Shown here: one piece after another, positions 21,301-34,325 of the stretch | Layout of the letters: every line of letters starts with the position of its first letter | Position numbering within the stretch: the first letter of the stretch is position 1 | Origin: Carnegiea gigantea | Lineage: Eukaryota; Streptophyta; Magnoliopsida; Caryophyllales; Cactaceae | Direction of reading: 5' to 3' | Assembly: GCA_029747015.1 (NCBI GenBank) | Contig: JAKOGI010000576.1 | Location: forward strand, 18,501-82,500 | DNA length: 64,000 nt | Made by a program: the position numbers and the translations under genes | The notes under the pieces: model-generated | What the model was told of the DNA's origin: nothing | What the model saw: only the letters and a program-made list of their open reading frames with translations | The model's database searches: none

Positions 21301-22048
21301 CATCTAAAAATATCAGTTAATCAACTCTTCTAAGTTAGCGCTTGTAGTGCTTCACGACCAACATTTGCATTTGAAGACAGTATGGAAGCCCCGACAGTCA
21401 ACGTTGTGATAGCACTAGCAGAGAATCCTTCATTAAACATCAGGACAAAATGACTGCAAATATTGACAAAAAATCATCTTATGGGTCATGAAGATCTTCT
21501 TCAACATTGAATAAGGCGGCATATCGCAGAAGACTCTTGAAAGCAGACCATTGGAACCGACAGAAAAGCTATGTTGATAAAAGATAGAGATTTCTGAAAT
21601 TTTCGGTATATGATAAGTTTTCAGAAAGTCTCACCAACTAAGGATGTAAGGAGGTTACGCTGCGACCTAAATGAAGGCCAAGATCTTTTGGATCATATCA
21701 GTTCATTGAAAGGTCGAATTCCATAACTTGTCTACTAGATCTACCTGTATAACTCAAACATGTGCATAACATGTGCCGTGTTCCTTACCTTACAACTCAG
21801 GTAGTATATTTCAGACCCTGACCATACTGTCTTAATTCCCTTGCAGTCATTGAGGGTCTTGTGTTTCAAGAGCATCCAATTTAGATATCGGATCACAGGA
21901 TTAAGCAGTTAAATTATATTGCCTTAGGCAAATCATACCCCCCAAAAGCTACTTGGGAAACTGAGCAAAAAGTGAAAGCCAGTACTCATATTCATTTGAA
22001 ATCACCTTGCATAATAGTCAAAGTTCATAAGTTTCGAGGACAAAACTC
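21301..22048 (+). pseudogene. integrase C-terminus and chromodomain-like relic
   Basis: The sequence is highly decayed. Near 21840-21985 it reads VIEGLVFQEHPI then KQLNYIALGKSYPPKATWET. This recalls the family's ...R-x-R-x-I-x-x-x-K-V-x-W...E-A-T-W-E chromodomain ending. Support is limited to this short pattern and its position before the polypurine tract. Confidence 0.5.
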
Positions 22049-22064
22049 TTTAAGGGGGGAAGCC
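22049..22064 (+). promoter_or_regulatory. polypurine tract of the Tekay-type element
   Basis: ttaaggggggaagcc directly precedes the LTR start TGTAATAACCC. Confidence 0.82.
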
Positions 22065-25000
22065 TGTAATAACCCGACCCTAAATCATATTTATGTATTT
22101 AATTAAGCCATGTTATTTATTTTTCACATTTATTTATCTCATTGAATCATCCCAGCTGGAAAAATTCATTTCAGGCCCCAGTTTGCAATTCGAGTTTTAT
22201 TTACTGGACAATTTCAGGAAAAATTGATAGTAGGCCTTGATATTTATGATTTAAAAGATTAAATTATTTTTCATGACATTACTTTTAATCTCGAACTTTG
22301 AAAAAAAAAAAATTTCAAGCGCACTTGGCTTGAGCTAGTTTTTGAACCCAAGCCCGTTTAAGGCCAATTTTGGCCTACCAAGTCTTGACTTTATTTATTT
22401 GCCTGATTATCTTTAATTAGGCCTAATCTCTACTTAGCAAAAGTGGCTTTTTAAGGGGAAATTTCAGCCAAGTATTTTGGTGTATATATAGCTACCAAGT
22501 CTTTAGTACACCGAGTATTCTCTAGCTAGTAAACAACCCAAGGCTTTCTCTCTCTTCTCTCTCTTCCTTCTCTCTACACAGCCAGCCCCTCCCACCAGCT
22601 TTTCGGGTGTTTTCCGGCCACTTTCCGGCCACTCTCCTTCAAGGATTTCAATCCCCAAACAACCTCCCTCCATTGGCTACCATTTTCCATCCTCAAAATC
22701 ACCCAATATCATCTCCATCCTCACTTGTTTCAAGCTCAAAGTAAGTGGCCTCAATTTTGTTCTTTGGATTTTTAATTTTTGCTTCTTGTTTTGGTTGTTT
22801 TAATGGTGAATCATGTTGTTTTTATTGAATTAAGAATCATCTTGGTGATGGATCATGTTGGAGTTGGAGCTAGGGTTAGGGTTTTATCTTAATCATGCAA
22901 GTTTCATGTTCAAGTGTTGAATTTTGGTGGTTTTAAATGAGATTTTGTAATCTTTGGCATTGGTAATGAATATCAAGATGTTTATACTGATTTATATAAG
23001 TTAAAGAGTGATTTTAGTGGGTGGTTATGTGAAGAAAAGATTGCAAATATGTGGTTGTTGAGCTGTCAACAGACCTGAAACAGGGGCCACTTCGGGATTA
23101 AACTGGTACTGTTTGACACATCCAAAATTTATGATTTTTGGTGTAGTGATAGCCTGATGCGTTAGCTTTCAATATGCTTTGGAATTACTCAATTTTGAGT
23201 TGTGTAGACAAAGTTATGACCAATGTATTTAAGACTGTGCAGAATACATTGAAACTAGAAACTGAACTGGAACAGTAACTTCACGGAAAAACTGGTATTG
23301 ATTGGGTCACTGAAAAATTGTGATTTTTGTGTATGGATATATCAATGAGTTATCTCTCAAACGCCTTTTGAATCGCCTTAATCCGAGTTTTGTGGAAAAA
23401 GTTATGGTCATTTTACTACGACTGCGCAGATTAAACTGAAATTGTGCACGTCTGTGTTCTATCCTAATTTTAGGGACTTTATTATGTGAATCACGCTTTG
23501 TGTCCTAAATGCACGTTTTAGTGGACATTATGAGCTTTTCATATTGGGGTTTTACATCTTATTTGGAGGTCGGGAGTGAAAGATATGGATTTTCTAATGC
23601 AGACTATCAAACGGTAACATGAGTGAATACAGAAATTGTGACATTTGGAAATATTTTCAGAAGTTTCCATATAATTATGGGTATTACAAGGAAATTAAAA
23701 AGTGTAGTGAGTTCAAAAAGGTTGTTATTGCATACAAGCTTACTTGTGTTTGAGAACCGAGTTAAGTGAGCATGAAAATGAAATTTGAGAAGTGGGCTCA
23801 GTAATGACTCAAGTTAGTGTCTATCAGATTTACTGAGGTTATTTGAGCTTTTATGAACCTCACAACACCCCTCATGGCATTGAACCTTCTATTATTCGTT
23901 TCAGAGGCATTAACCATTCTATTATCCATTTCCGTTTAACCATTCTATTATCCATTTTAGAGGCATTAATACTCACACTTTTCATTATCCATTTCAGAAA
24001 TATTAGAAACCCATATTTCATTTATATCAATTAAAACCTTTTCATTATCACCTCAATCATTTCTATTTGGTCTATTTTACTTCAATTTATTGCATTTCAA
24101 GTTCAGTAACCCTAACTGATTTAAATCAGTTCATTTTGGTTTAACTTGTCTTATATTGAATTAAAATCAGTTTATTATATTAAAATGCACAAGTTATGTA
24201 TCTCATTTCATTATTCAACTTCTATTACACCTACTTTTACTCACTCAATTATGCGAGTAAGGATCATTTACTGACTACACATACTTACAGTGACATTTAT
24301 GAAACAGAGTTGAGGCCTAGTCTATCATTTCCATCGTGCATAAGTATTATCAAGTGAAATATCATTTTTAAAGACTTCAGGTACGTCCATTGCCTGTATC
24401 TTTAGAAATCACAATGTATTTATCAACGTTATCATGTTTTGGTAAGTACATCAATGAATCAGTTTACACAGTGATTTATCAGTTAATTAGTGACCCAATC
24501 AGTTATCATCTATAGGGCATTCGCCCTTTAGTTACCCGCGCGGCTTCAGGCCAGGTCCTCGATCGGCTTGGCAGGTGTACACCTATCCATAGATCGTAAC
24601 AGCATTAAGGGGTTCACTATCAGATAATAACCAGCAATACAACTTTACATCATCTTATTCACTGTTTTAACTTAATGAATTGCAAAGCGAGCCCAACCAG
24701 TGTTTCAATGATCATTTAACAATTCAGGAATGCATGTACTGAGCTTCGGCTCACAGTTCGAAATGTTTTTCATGTTTTGTTTTAGCCAAATGCTCAGAGT
24801 ATTGCCCTCATGCCAGCAAATCAGCTGAAGAGAATAAGTGAAGTAGGGAAATCCAGATGGATCAGAAGTAATGCCGTATATGCGTACTTTATGTTGTATT
24901 TGGAATTCTTCTGTAGATGAAGATGTAGATTACATGATGAATTATCTTCTTATGATTTATAAACCTTATATTGGTTAACGCTTGATTGTGAATTGATGAG

Positions 25001-25183
25001 CATATGTGAATGTGTACAGTGGAGGTTATGCTTAACTGTGTTATTTATAACACTCATGTTTCAAGCCTTGTTCTTTTGGACGGCGGTAACGCCCCTATCA
25101 TTGGATTCATCATATTACAATTGAGTGATTTATTATTAAGGAGGATATAAACAGTGAAACGTGTTTAATTTGGAGGCGTTACA
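22065..25183 (+). repeat. 3' LTR of the Tekay-type element (3.1 kb)
   Basis: It begins TGTAATAACCCGACCC after the polypurine tract and ends ggaggcgttaca, giving TGTAA/TTACA inverted ends. A TATA box at 22483-22490 is followed by a CT-rich leader (22533-22575). The second half repeats 15324-16930. The 5 bases after it are aaacg; the matching left copy of a target duplication is not found. Confidence 0.9.
22483..22490 (+). promoter_or_regulatory. LTR TATA box (TATATATA)
   Basis: TATATATA is followed by an agctacc start-like region and a pyrimidine-rich leader, as expected at a U3/R border. Confidence 0.6.
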
Positions 25184-27441
25184 AAACGGATCGAAATTGG
25201 CTACTTGGTAAGGTTTGAGGTTGAAACAATGAGTTCAATTTTGAGAATTTTGTGGAAGGTGCCATGAGGGCAGAGCCCATGTTATCGATTGATTAGTAAC
25301 ATTACGAATTATACACATAGGTGTGAAACGGTGCAAATTATGCTAAATTGAAAACAACTCGCGATAACTGTTGGCCTTTAACCCTCTAACATGATGAAAC
25401 TATTGTATGTTAATTGTGTGAATTTAGAATAAAGCTGAAAGATTCATAAGAGGATTGCACGCCTTCTGCCGAGCTAGCCCGAGGTACTTTAGGCAAATCC
25501 CAATTACTTATCGATTATATCCCTATCTTAATTACTGAAATACCTATAACATGGACGATTTCGAATAAGTAATTCAAGTTTTAAAGATCCCTTTGTTGGT
25601 TCTAGAAGCCATTCAAGTCAGCTGTTGTGTTGGAAAACATTTTGAATTACGAATAAACATGTTTGTGATATGCTTAAAGGCCTATGTTGATAAGTTTGTA
25701 AATGGTTTGCTTTGATATGGCATGCATTCTGGGATGTGTTGTTAGCTGTGACTGTTAGACCATTCATTTGATGAGAGTGAGTTGTAATTAGATGTTATAA
25801 GCTCTTTTATAACTTACATGATGCTTCACGCAACCGTATAGAGTCTTAGCTTTATGCATAAACTATTTTGCATATAAAACATTAAGAAATCGCCGTGCTT
25901 ACACACGATTGCATCTACTAGCTTCTAAAACAAGTTTTAGTGTCATATCCCTTGATAAGTGAATGGTCATATGGTTGTTTACTCATTTATAAGCATACTT
26001 TGCCAAATCAGTAGTTTTATGCTTTTAAAAGTCAATTTGAGTTCATTAAAGTACTTGAGCCCTCTTGAAAATGAAAACGCCATTGGTTGTGATACAATGA
26101 GAATTTTGATGCAAGTATATTTAATGTGGAAAGTATCTAAAATGTTTTTGGCCTAGGAAAATGGTAACATTTAGGCAAATGTTTAGGGAACAGACCCGGT
26201 ATGTAGGAACCCTAACTCCTAGGTAGCAGACCCAGAAGTAGGAAGTCTAGAAGACCATAACGAGGGTAATAGTCCACTGATTATAATAATCCCCGAGGAT
26301 AATATAAAGGGTGAGTGTACATCTCCCCTACGGCGAGTGTAGATCTCCAAAGAATTGCATAAATATGAGAATCTGATGTCCCATAAAATGATTTCATACT
26401 TTTTATGTGATGTAAACTCCTCAGTCGACGACTACGCTTGTTCTAAGATATGGAAAAGTGCATATACTCTTAAAAATAGCTTTTATTGAATTCCAAATTG
26501 TTTGCCACTAACTATTTCATAAAGTCTTTCTTCAGCTTATGTTTCCTTCTCTGTCATGCATTAATCCTAGTTTCTTACTAAACGCATCCCACTTGGTAAT
26601 GTTAATTGAACTCCGTGATGATAGGTGTTTATGCATGAACTAAGCGCTCTACTGCTACCAATACCTGAATTATTGCATCAAACTGTTTGCTAATGAGTCC
26701 TGTGTGTGCATTATGTCATGTTAAGGAAGTGCAATATGTAGATGTCATTACTACATTATAAGATTCATAGGTTGTGCAGTTGAGCACTCTTGTACGTAAA
26801 ATGGAAGGAGGTAGGGGCACCATCAAGTCTAGAAGGTTATCAAGGCAATAACGAATATAGGAGATCCTACATGATTATCATATGATATTATATATTACCT
26901 TGTGTGTGAATGCTCTATGTAATGTATTATGTGCAAATGTTTTGTTTTCTTGGGGTTGGGAATCATTCAATGAGCGTGTGGTAGCTCATCCCGTCTCTAT
27001 TCCCCTTTGCTCCAAGTTCTTGACTGTGTAAGTTAATTGCCAAACTTCATGTGATACATGTTGAATAATAGTCGCTCTGAGTGGCTGCATAAGCCAACGA
27101 TCTGATTAGTTATTTGTCGTTTTAGTAAAAGTTTGTTGTTATTGGGATATAAACTCCAACGCTCCTGATGTGTGATACGTTGAGATGTATCTCTTATTTC
27201 CTTCTTCATTATTGAACTTTATACTTTGTGTACTCGAGGCGTGTGGCCCGTAAAGTTGTGATCTCTGGCGTGTAGCTGTTAAGCTTCTGGAGATGTCTTT
27301 CATCCTCTTGTTTATTACGGGGACCTAATGTAAGGCATTAAGCCTGGGACGCGGTCAATTTTTAGGTGAAACTCTGTCTGTTTCACTCTAGAATTCTAAG
27401 AAATCACCAATACTTCTAGCCCTAGGGGTAGGGGTGTTACA
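25184..27441 (+). repeat. LTR (3' portion) of Tekay-like family B
   Basis: The stretch ends ggggtaggggtgttaca at 27441 and a primer site follows, so it is the right part of an LTR. Its left part was cut by the Tekay insertion. The last 340 bp carry the family B motif series also seen at 17215-17500 and 42550-42776. No coding capacity is recognised; the ORF at 25959-26156 is not convincing. Confidence 0.72.
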
Positions 27442-27443
27442 TA

Positions 27444-27456
27444 TGGTATCAGAGCA
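27444..27456 (+). promoter_or_regulatory. tRNA-iMet primer binding site of family B element
   Basis: TGGTATCAGAGCA lies two bases after the LTR end. The following 140 bp (27457-27596) are the start of an internal region that is cut off by the next element. Confidence 0.85.
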
Positions 27457-27596
27457 TGGTCTAGCAACTATAGGCTATGACATGAGTCTTGCATTTCATA
27501 TAGTCAAATAGGAGCAACTTTGTGAGGATGTGACATGTGGCATGCTTTTTGTGTGTGAATGACTTTCTGGTGTCTAAGTTGATGTGTTTGACTAAT

Positions 27597-29548
27597 TGTT
27601 TGTGCCAAAAAAAGTGATATTTTTATGATACCTTTATACCTGATTTATGCTCAAAGTACTTATTATGTTTAGATTTGATTTAATTTTATTTGATTTTGTA
27701 GGTGGAAGGAAAATTAGAAAAAACATAAAATTGTTGAAAAATGAGGAATTGGTTCATAAATTGAGCAGAGCCCACCGTGAACTAGTCACTCTAGAGCCCA
27801 ACCCACATTGTGATCTAGTTTACCATCCCAGCACGCGCAGCTCACGTGCCAAGCCAGCCCGCTCCCTACTGTCGTGCACCTCACGTGTCGAGCTCCCTTT
27901 TTACTCCTCATTCCCTCTCATTTCTTAATGAACAGACCCTAGATACGCCCCTTAATTCTTGCTCTCTCCTCTCTTGGTTATGGGTAGAACCTTCAAAACC
28001 CGACATCCACCCCCATCTCCCTCTCCCTCTCTCTCTCTCTCTCTCTTTCTCTCTCGCTCTTGAACTTTAAACACTACACTAACACCATCCTCATCCACCA
28101 GCATCCCACGCATTGCCAGTGCAACACCCTATCCACAGTCAACCTCAATCCGTAGATCGATGATGAAGAAGACAAGAGAAGAGAAGAGGTGATAAATGGA
28201 GGCAGCAGCGATTGGAGCTAGGTACTTGGGTTCTATTTTTAGGGTTTTAGTCCTAATTCAAGTCTTTAGATAATTTTTAGGTCATAATTCGAGTTTTGCA
28301 TTTTTAGGTTTTGTTTTAGTTTTCTCCTCTTCAATTTTATTTTAAATCCATGTTTTATTTTTCGAATTCATGTAATTAGGCTTGACTTTGTCAGTTCCGA
28401 GTTGCATTCGCAGGGGTTATGTGAAATTTCAAGTGCTGGGCTTGATTTTGGGGGCAACTGATGCCACAGTTCAAGGCCCTGTTTTTTCGCTGTTTTTAGT
28501 TCCAATCCCCCTCTGCTATTGCTTTGTTATGGTACAAGTTCTAGTTTGATTTTTCGTGCTTTATTATCAATCTATGCTTTCATTGATGCATTTTAACCCA
28601 TTCCCCAATTCTTGTTATGCCTTTTATGTTTCCAGTTCTCATGATTGTTTTTTTAGTCTTCGAAATTCTACTAGTAGGTTTTGATTTGTTGTAACCGTTA
28701 GAGCATCAGAGTTTGGTTTAGAAATTTGCAGGTTTGATTGAATTTCCGCTTCTAGCTCTGCAAATTTGAAAGTGCGGGGTCATTTTTTTACAGTTTTCCC
28801 TCCCCCCATTACTTGCTATTTCTGAGTTTTGGCTTGGGCATACATGATACACAATCTCTAGTTTGGCACTATTTTAAGTTTGTTATTCTTGGTTATCCCT
28901 CAATGGAGGTCAGTGAGAGAGGAGATAGGTTGAGCTTCCAGCCAGGAAATCCCTGTTCCGTCTCTCTTCTCTTTGCCGTCTCTTTTTATTTCTCTTCTTG
29001 GTTGTGACTTGGGTGCTGAGTGCTTTTTGTGTTTGGGTGACAGAATGTTCAATTCACGTACCTTGTTTCTTGATCAGGTTTGATTAGTTGTAATCTCCAT
29101 CCCCTGTTTTCCAACTTTGATAGCTGAATTTGGTTTGGGTTGGGATTATTGATGATCTGAGCTGGATGTGCAAGCTTTGGATAATGTTGTGTTTTAATTC
29201 AATTTAAGCATTTTAATTGTATTAATTAGCTTCCTTGATTTGGTTTATTATCATGGCATCAGGGGATTATATAGGTTGTTATTTGCTTATCTCTAAAGTT
29301 ACGCAACTTAGTGGATTTTATTATTTGACTTATTAGCTTAGTGAGCTCTATTTAGTTGATAATCTAAGGCATTATAGCCATATCATGTTAATTATTTGTT
29401 TGATGCTTGATCAGGTTAGAGTATTATGCTAGTTTAACTTTATTTTGTGACCTTAATTTCATCCTCGTCCATGAGGAGATGAACCTCAAGTACTACCACG
29501 AAAGTCGCACTCTTGTGGCTTTATATTTACACTCAAAAATATAGCTCA
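27597..29548 (+). repeat. left LTR of the LARD-like element
   Basis: The first ~1.0 kb matches 33312-34325 in order: the start tgttt..gccaaaaa, the Arg/Pro-rich stretch at 27780-27860, a CT microsatellite at 28020-28057 and the motif agttgcattcgca. The right boundary at ...agctca is set by the primer-like site that follows. Family members with open frames in this region (27647-27928) are not conserved as protein between the copies. Confidence 0.72.
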
Positions 29549-29550
29549 AT

Positions 29551-29572
29551 TTTTGGCACTGTTATGCGGGAC
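29551..29572 (+). promoter_or_regulatory. degenerate primer binding site (tRNA-Asp type)
   Basis: ttttggcactgttatgcggg resembles the TTGGCGCCGTTGCCGGGG site used by Athila-type and related plant elements, with several changes. It follows the LTR end directly. Confidence 0.55.
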
Positions 29573-29934
29573 GATGCCATGAGATTAGGCTCCATTTTTG
29601 TTTCCTTAGCTACTTTCTTATTAGTTGCGTGGATCCCATTTTACTTTGCTTATTTGTTATTAGTAGCGACTTAATTTAGTTTAGTTCTTGAAAAAATCTA
29701 AAAATGCGAAAAAAGAATTAGAGAAGTCAAAAGTTGAAAAGATAGTAAAAATTGTGAAAACCCTAAAAATTGATAAAACTCCAAAAATTTTAAACAGAAA
29801 TGGCAAGCTTCTATTTTCCTCGGTTTGAGCATGAAATCTTATAACGCTATAACGCTATTTGAGTAGATTGAATGATTTTCGCGCTCAATATGTTGATAGA
29901 TGTTTTGAGAAATGAAAAATTTTCCAGGTGACCT
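29573..29934. other. leader of the LARD-like element
   Basis: AT-rich with A-runs (29690-29790). No feature is recognised. Confidence 0.4.
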
Positions 29935-30145
29935 TTGAGGGTCTTAATGATGAATATCGAGGTCATGTTGAGACTATGTACCCCAGGGGTTTGGGATGTT
30001 TATTCACTAAGACTCATGATGAAATTTGGGATTTCTTTGAATTTTTGGCTCATGGCACTTAGAAGTATAACAATGCTAGAGAGACCTATAGTCCCCCCAT
30101 TCCTGACCCTTATATGATACATGTTATACGTTTAGAAGAGAGTCA
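29935..30145 (+). pseudogene. gag C-terminal relic of the LARD-like element
   Basis: The frame around a stop reads LNDEYRGHVETMYPRGLG, then THDEIWDFFEFLAHGT and YNNARETYSPPIPDPYM. The pattern x-x-R-x-x-V-E-x-M...K-T-x-D-E-x-W-D-F-x-E-x-L-A is that of plant Ty3/gypsy gag C-terminal halves. Everything upstream is missing or unreadable. Confidence 0.5.
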
Positions 30146-30147
30146 GC

Positions 30148-31257
30148 TTGGGGGTTTATCTTGTGAGCATTCTCATACTCCATGTGTTGCTGTTTCATAT
30201 GATTATTGTTATTTTCTTTGACCATGATGTTGATATATGTCTGTTGCTTGGTACACCACACAAATTAGAGGCATTTGCTGCCTTTAATGGAGAGATTTAC
30301 TTGAAGAGTTTACTTAAGACTAAGCTTAGTTTAGGCTCTCCTACACCTAAGGTCAAGCCTTATGATGACTTTGATGTTAGGAGCGAGTTATCGATTCCTT
30401 TAAGGCATAATTCGTATTGTAATGGCCCTAAGGTTTCAAGTGATCCCTTACCTCATTTAGCAGTTGCATCATGCCTAGAGTTTAGCACAATTAGTGACAC
30501 CCTTGAGGATAGTTTGACCATTGATGACTCGTCTCATCCTTTTGCTCCCTTAGGAGAGCCTGAGGAGGAAGGCGAATTTGAGATTGATACTAGTTCTGGC
30601 AGTCAGTGTGGCATATTAGTTGAGTAAGAAGATACCTTTTCTGAAGAGCATTCTCTTGATGAGCCCTTTGTTTCCAATTTTAGAAAAGTCACACCTCCTA
30701 ATGAGCTTATTGAACCCATTTTTGTGGAGACTTCCCTTGACTTAGCTACCATTCCTCATATTTCACCCCTTTCTTCTCCCCTCCCTATTTTTCTTCCTTC
30801 TGTAGACCCCCCTCAAGTATACTTTTACAGAGTTTGGGACTTTTGTGCTTAGCAGTCCTTGTTTAGATGAGACTCTTGATGATAGTGTCATAGATACACT
30901 CAAGGATCACTTTGAGGTGAAGGGATTCACTTTAGGCCCTTCTGTGAGCTTTAAATGGCCTGGCCTTGGCTCTTTTCCATCCCCTTTTAGAGATGTTGTA
31001 CTTCATTTTGGTCATTCAAACCACTCTTGATGGCTTATACATTCATAAATTCATATCATTTTTAGGCCATTGACTAGTGAATTAGATGTTCAATATACCC
31101 ATCTCTCCTTTGATTAGGCTGAGAGCTTTGATAAGCTCAAGGGAGCCTTAACTTGCATTTCTTTTATGCACTTTATTCGAGCTACACCTCCTGTTTCTGA
31201 CCACTTTCATTTGTATGAGGATTCTGCCTGAATGTTTGATAAGATGGTACGAGTATT
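30148..31257 (+). pseudogene. unknown ORF of the LARD-like element
   Basis: Long open pieces, 30148-30627 (159 residues) and 30845-31030, are joined by in-frame readable sequence with S, P, D and L in excess. Examples are FSEEHSLDEPF, ETSLDLATIPHIS and SPCLDETLDDSVID. Single stops such as the TAA at 30625-30627 break it. I do not recognise the family. Composition suggests an acidic, disordered protein. It is not RT, integrase or protease. Confidence 0.4.
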
Positions 31258-33311
31258 AATTGGTTTTAATAAGCAGTAGCTCATAAGCTGAGGTGGAGCG
31301 GCTGATGCGTCGTGGACCTCCTTGACACCATCTGACTGAGGCATTTAGTTTGGGTACTGACCTGGTATGATCATTCCACCCCTTCCCTATTCTTCGTTTT
31401 TGTTTCTTTTCTTTGTTTTTGGACACAGTTGTTGATATTTAGATTCGTGATTATATGGGTGGTCGATCTTGAGGAGCAATTTGGGATTTGCTGAGTTGAG
31501 TTGGCTATGATCACCCTTGCTTGTTGTAGTGTGTTTTGTTTAGTGAATATTTGTTAGTTATAGATATCTAGGATACTGAATAATTATGGATATCTAGGAT
31601 TGTTCTTGTGTATGTTTGAGCTGTGTGTTTTGTTTCATTGGTTTTGTGAGTTTCATTTTTCTTTAGTTTTGTTTTGTTTCCTTTTTAGTGTTTTATTTTG
31701 TTTTAATTCTTGTTATGTTTCAGGTTTGGTTTTCTTTTATCTTTTATTTGGTAGTTCCTTGTTTCTATCGGGTATTTTTGTTTTTTAAGGATGTTTTAGT
31801 TTTGTTTTGTGCATTGGAGGAAAGTTTTTGAAAATAGTTGATTTGTGCTTCCTTTTTGTTCCATTGGTTTTATATTTCATTTTTCTTTTGTCTATTGTTT
31901 TAGGTTTCTTTTTGTTTAGTTTTTGTAACTCCTTGATTTTGGTTTTGTTTTTATTTCGATCATTATGTGTGTTTTGGTCTTGTTTTGGTTTTGATTTTGT
32001 TTTAGCTTTGGTTTTGTTTTGGTTTGTTTTAAAGTTGGTTTGGTTTTCACTTTCTTGTATGCTTTGGATTTTAGTGATTTTATTTTTGATTTATTTTTAA
32101 TTTTAGTGGTGTCCTAGCTTGTATATAATTAAGGATTTATGCTGCTTTCATGGTTGTATAGCTTATGTGTTATTTTTTGGAGTTCCCACAATGAGGACAT
32201 TGTGGAGTTTTGGTGTGGGGGTTAGGTGTCCATTTCTGCATATTTTTCAAAAATTTTAAAAAATTTAAAAAGGTTTTTATTTTTCTTTGGGCATTTATGT
32301 GGTTTCTTAGGTGATTATGATCCCACTTGCTAGGTTATTGAGTTACATATAAATAGTGTTTGCATGATGAAATGTCTAGGTGATGATGTAGATTTGATTT
32401 TTTATAATAACCCTGTCTTATATGAGTGATTTTATGCTAGTTTACTCACTTTATCGTCAATTCTTTGGGTCTTATTGTTAATTTGGCATGTGAACTTTTT
32501 GTTTGTCGAAGTTGCCTTCTAAACTCTTGAAAAATGCACCCAAAAAAAAAGAAGAAAAAAAGTCTAAAAATTCTATAAAAACCCAGGTGCCAACATTCAA
32601 AGTCACTATCTTTATTTCATATCTTTAGTTGGCTTGAATATGTGTTATTTTATTTGGTTTCACATTTGTTTGGGCTGTAAAACAAGTGATTTACACAATT
32701 AAATAAAACCCCTTTTTAGGGAAGGCTCAAATATTTGTAAATCACTTGGGTTTGGGGTGTGCATTATTATTCTTGAAAAAAATAAAAAAAAAGGGGAAAA
32801 GGAGCAAATAACGTAATTAGGCAAGGAAAAGGGGATCATATCGATGTTTTAACTTGATTTATAAGGATTGATGCACATTTGCACATGCACCAAGGTGTAC
32901 ATGTCATTGCATATTTTTTGTGGGGTGAAAAATGAGATTCAGATGCTTCCTTTGACTTAGTAATCTCTTGATTGTTCGTTCCATTTGTATATATTTTTGT
33001 GACTTGATTACTACGGTGTTGGAATTGCTTATGTCATGTATATAATTTCCCCATTACTTGTATATATGTTCATGTTTTGAAAAAAACCAGAAAGATTTTT
33101 CTTTGTTTTTGAAAAGATTTTTGTGGGTATTTCACTTAAAACCCTCACGAAACCTCACTTGTCCACTTAGGAAATTGAGGAGTTTAAAAGGCTCGGTGCA
33201 TACACTAAATGCAACCGTGATTTTTAAGAAAGTAAGTTAGGATTATCTTTTTCTTATTTTACATTTCTTTTTAGTTAGTTTAGTTATTTTACCTGAGGGC
33301 GAGGGGTCATT
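31258..33311. other. non-coding 3' region of the LARD-like element
   Basis: A marked T/G-rich tract fills 31380-32110 (repeated tttgtttt words). The conserved-looking aatgaggacattgtgg lies near 32190 and a G-rich run tggtgtgggggttagg at about 32213-32228. A-rich stretches are at 32538-32570 and 32776-32800. A purine-rich gagggcgaggggtca (33295-33309) may be the polypurine tract before the second LTR. Confidence 0.5.
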
Positions 33312-33718
33312 TGTTTAAGCCAAAAATATAATTTTTTTAATACCTGATTTATGTTCAAAATAATTATTATGTTTAGATTTTTATTTGATTTTATTTGATT
33401 TTGTAGGTGATGGAAAATCAAAAAAATAATACAATTGTTGAAAATGGAGGAATTGAGTCATAAATTGAGAAGTGTCCACCGTGACCTAATCACTCTAGAA
33501 CCCAACCCGCGTTGTGATCTAGTTCACCTTCCTAGCACGCGCAGCTCACGTACCAAGCTAACTCCCTCCATGCCCTCGTGCATATCTCGTGTCGGCCCCC
33601 CTTTTACTAATTCCCTCTCTTCTCTCACAGAACAAACCCCTGTTAGTCCCTTTAATTCTCGCTCTCTCCTCTCTCAGTTATGGCTAAAGCCTCCAAAACC
33701 TGATATCCACCCCCATCT

Positions 33719-33786
<68 letters not shown>

Positions 33787-34325
33787 TGAACTTGAAACAC
33801 CACACTAGCTCCATCCTCATCCACCAGTGTCCCATGCATTGCTAGCGCAACACCGTTTCCGTTGTCCACCTCAGTCCCCATATCGATGGTGAAGAAGAGA
33901 AGAGAAGAGCTATAAATGAAGGTAGCGATGATTGGAGCTAGGTATCTACGTTCTATTTTTAGGGTTTAGTCTTAATTCCAATCTTTAGATAATTATTAGG
34001 TTTTAATTCGAGTTAAGTGTTTTTAGGTTTTTGTTTCAATTTTCTCGTCTTCCAATTGGATTTTAGCTCTATGTTTTAGCTTTTGAATTCATGTAGTTAG
34101 ACTTAATTTGATCAATTTCGAGTTGCATTCGCAAGGGTTGTGTGAGATTTCAAGACTTGGGCTCGATTTTTAGAGCGGTTGATGCCATTGTTCAAGGCCC
34201 TGCTTTTTTCTCTGTTTCGATTCCACTCCTCCTCTATTATTGCTCTGTTCTTGTTCAAGTTCTCACTCGATTTCACATGCTCTTTTAACCATTTATGCTT
34301 TCATTGATGCATTTTAACCAATTCC
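33312..34325 (+). repeat. right LTR of the LARD-like element, truncated
   Basis: It matches the first ~1.0 kb of the left LTR and stops at cattttaaccaattcccta, where element C begins. It contains about 30 CT dinucleotides at 33722-33782. The missing ~0.9 kb implies a deletion at the junction. Confidence 0.75.

Larger units (their letters stand above)
14956..25183 (+). mobile_element. Tekay/Del-type chromovirus, heavily decayed
   Basis: The order is partial 5' LTR (15324-16930), primer site, decayed gag, protease, RT, integrase, chromodomain-like relic, polypurine tract and a complete 3' LTR (22065-25183). The long LTR with TGTAA/TTACA ends and the RT stretch APTELKELQIQLDDLL fit the Tekay/Del chromovirus clade. 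Nearly every coding segment has stops and shifts, and the integrase is internally deleted. The left end before 15324 is not explained by the element. Confidence 0.78.
27597..34325 (+). mobile_element. LARD-like non-autonomous LTR element
   Basis: A left LTR (27597-29548), a degenerate tRNA-Asp type primer site, an internal region with a gag C-terminal relic and an unknown ORF, and a second LTR copy (33312-34325, truncated) are present. Near 32190 a motif aatgaggacattgtgg precedes a G-rich tract, a pattern also common in Athila-type elements. No RT, RNase H, integrase or protease motif is seen in 29549-33311, so the element depended on another for movement. Confidence 0.68.

Noticed and set aside
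31600..32100. Hydrophobic, membrane-like ORFs (31600-31788, 31807-32100)
   Set aside because: They arise from T-rich sequence in a non-coding 3' region; leucine and phenylalanine runs reflect base composition.
33435..33845. 136-residue ORF with poly-serine/leucine
   Set aside because: It spans the CT microsatellite inside an LTR, and the matching ORF in the other LTR (27647-27928) differs in frame and end.
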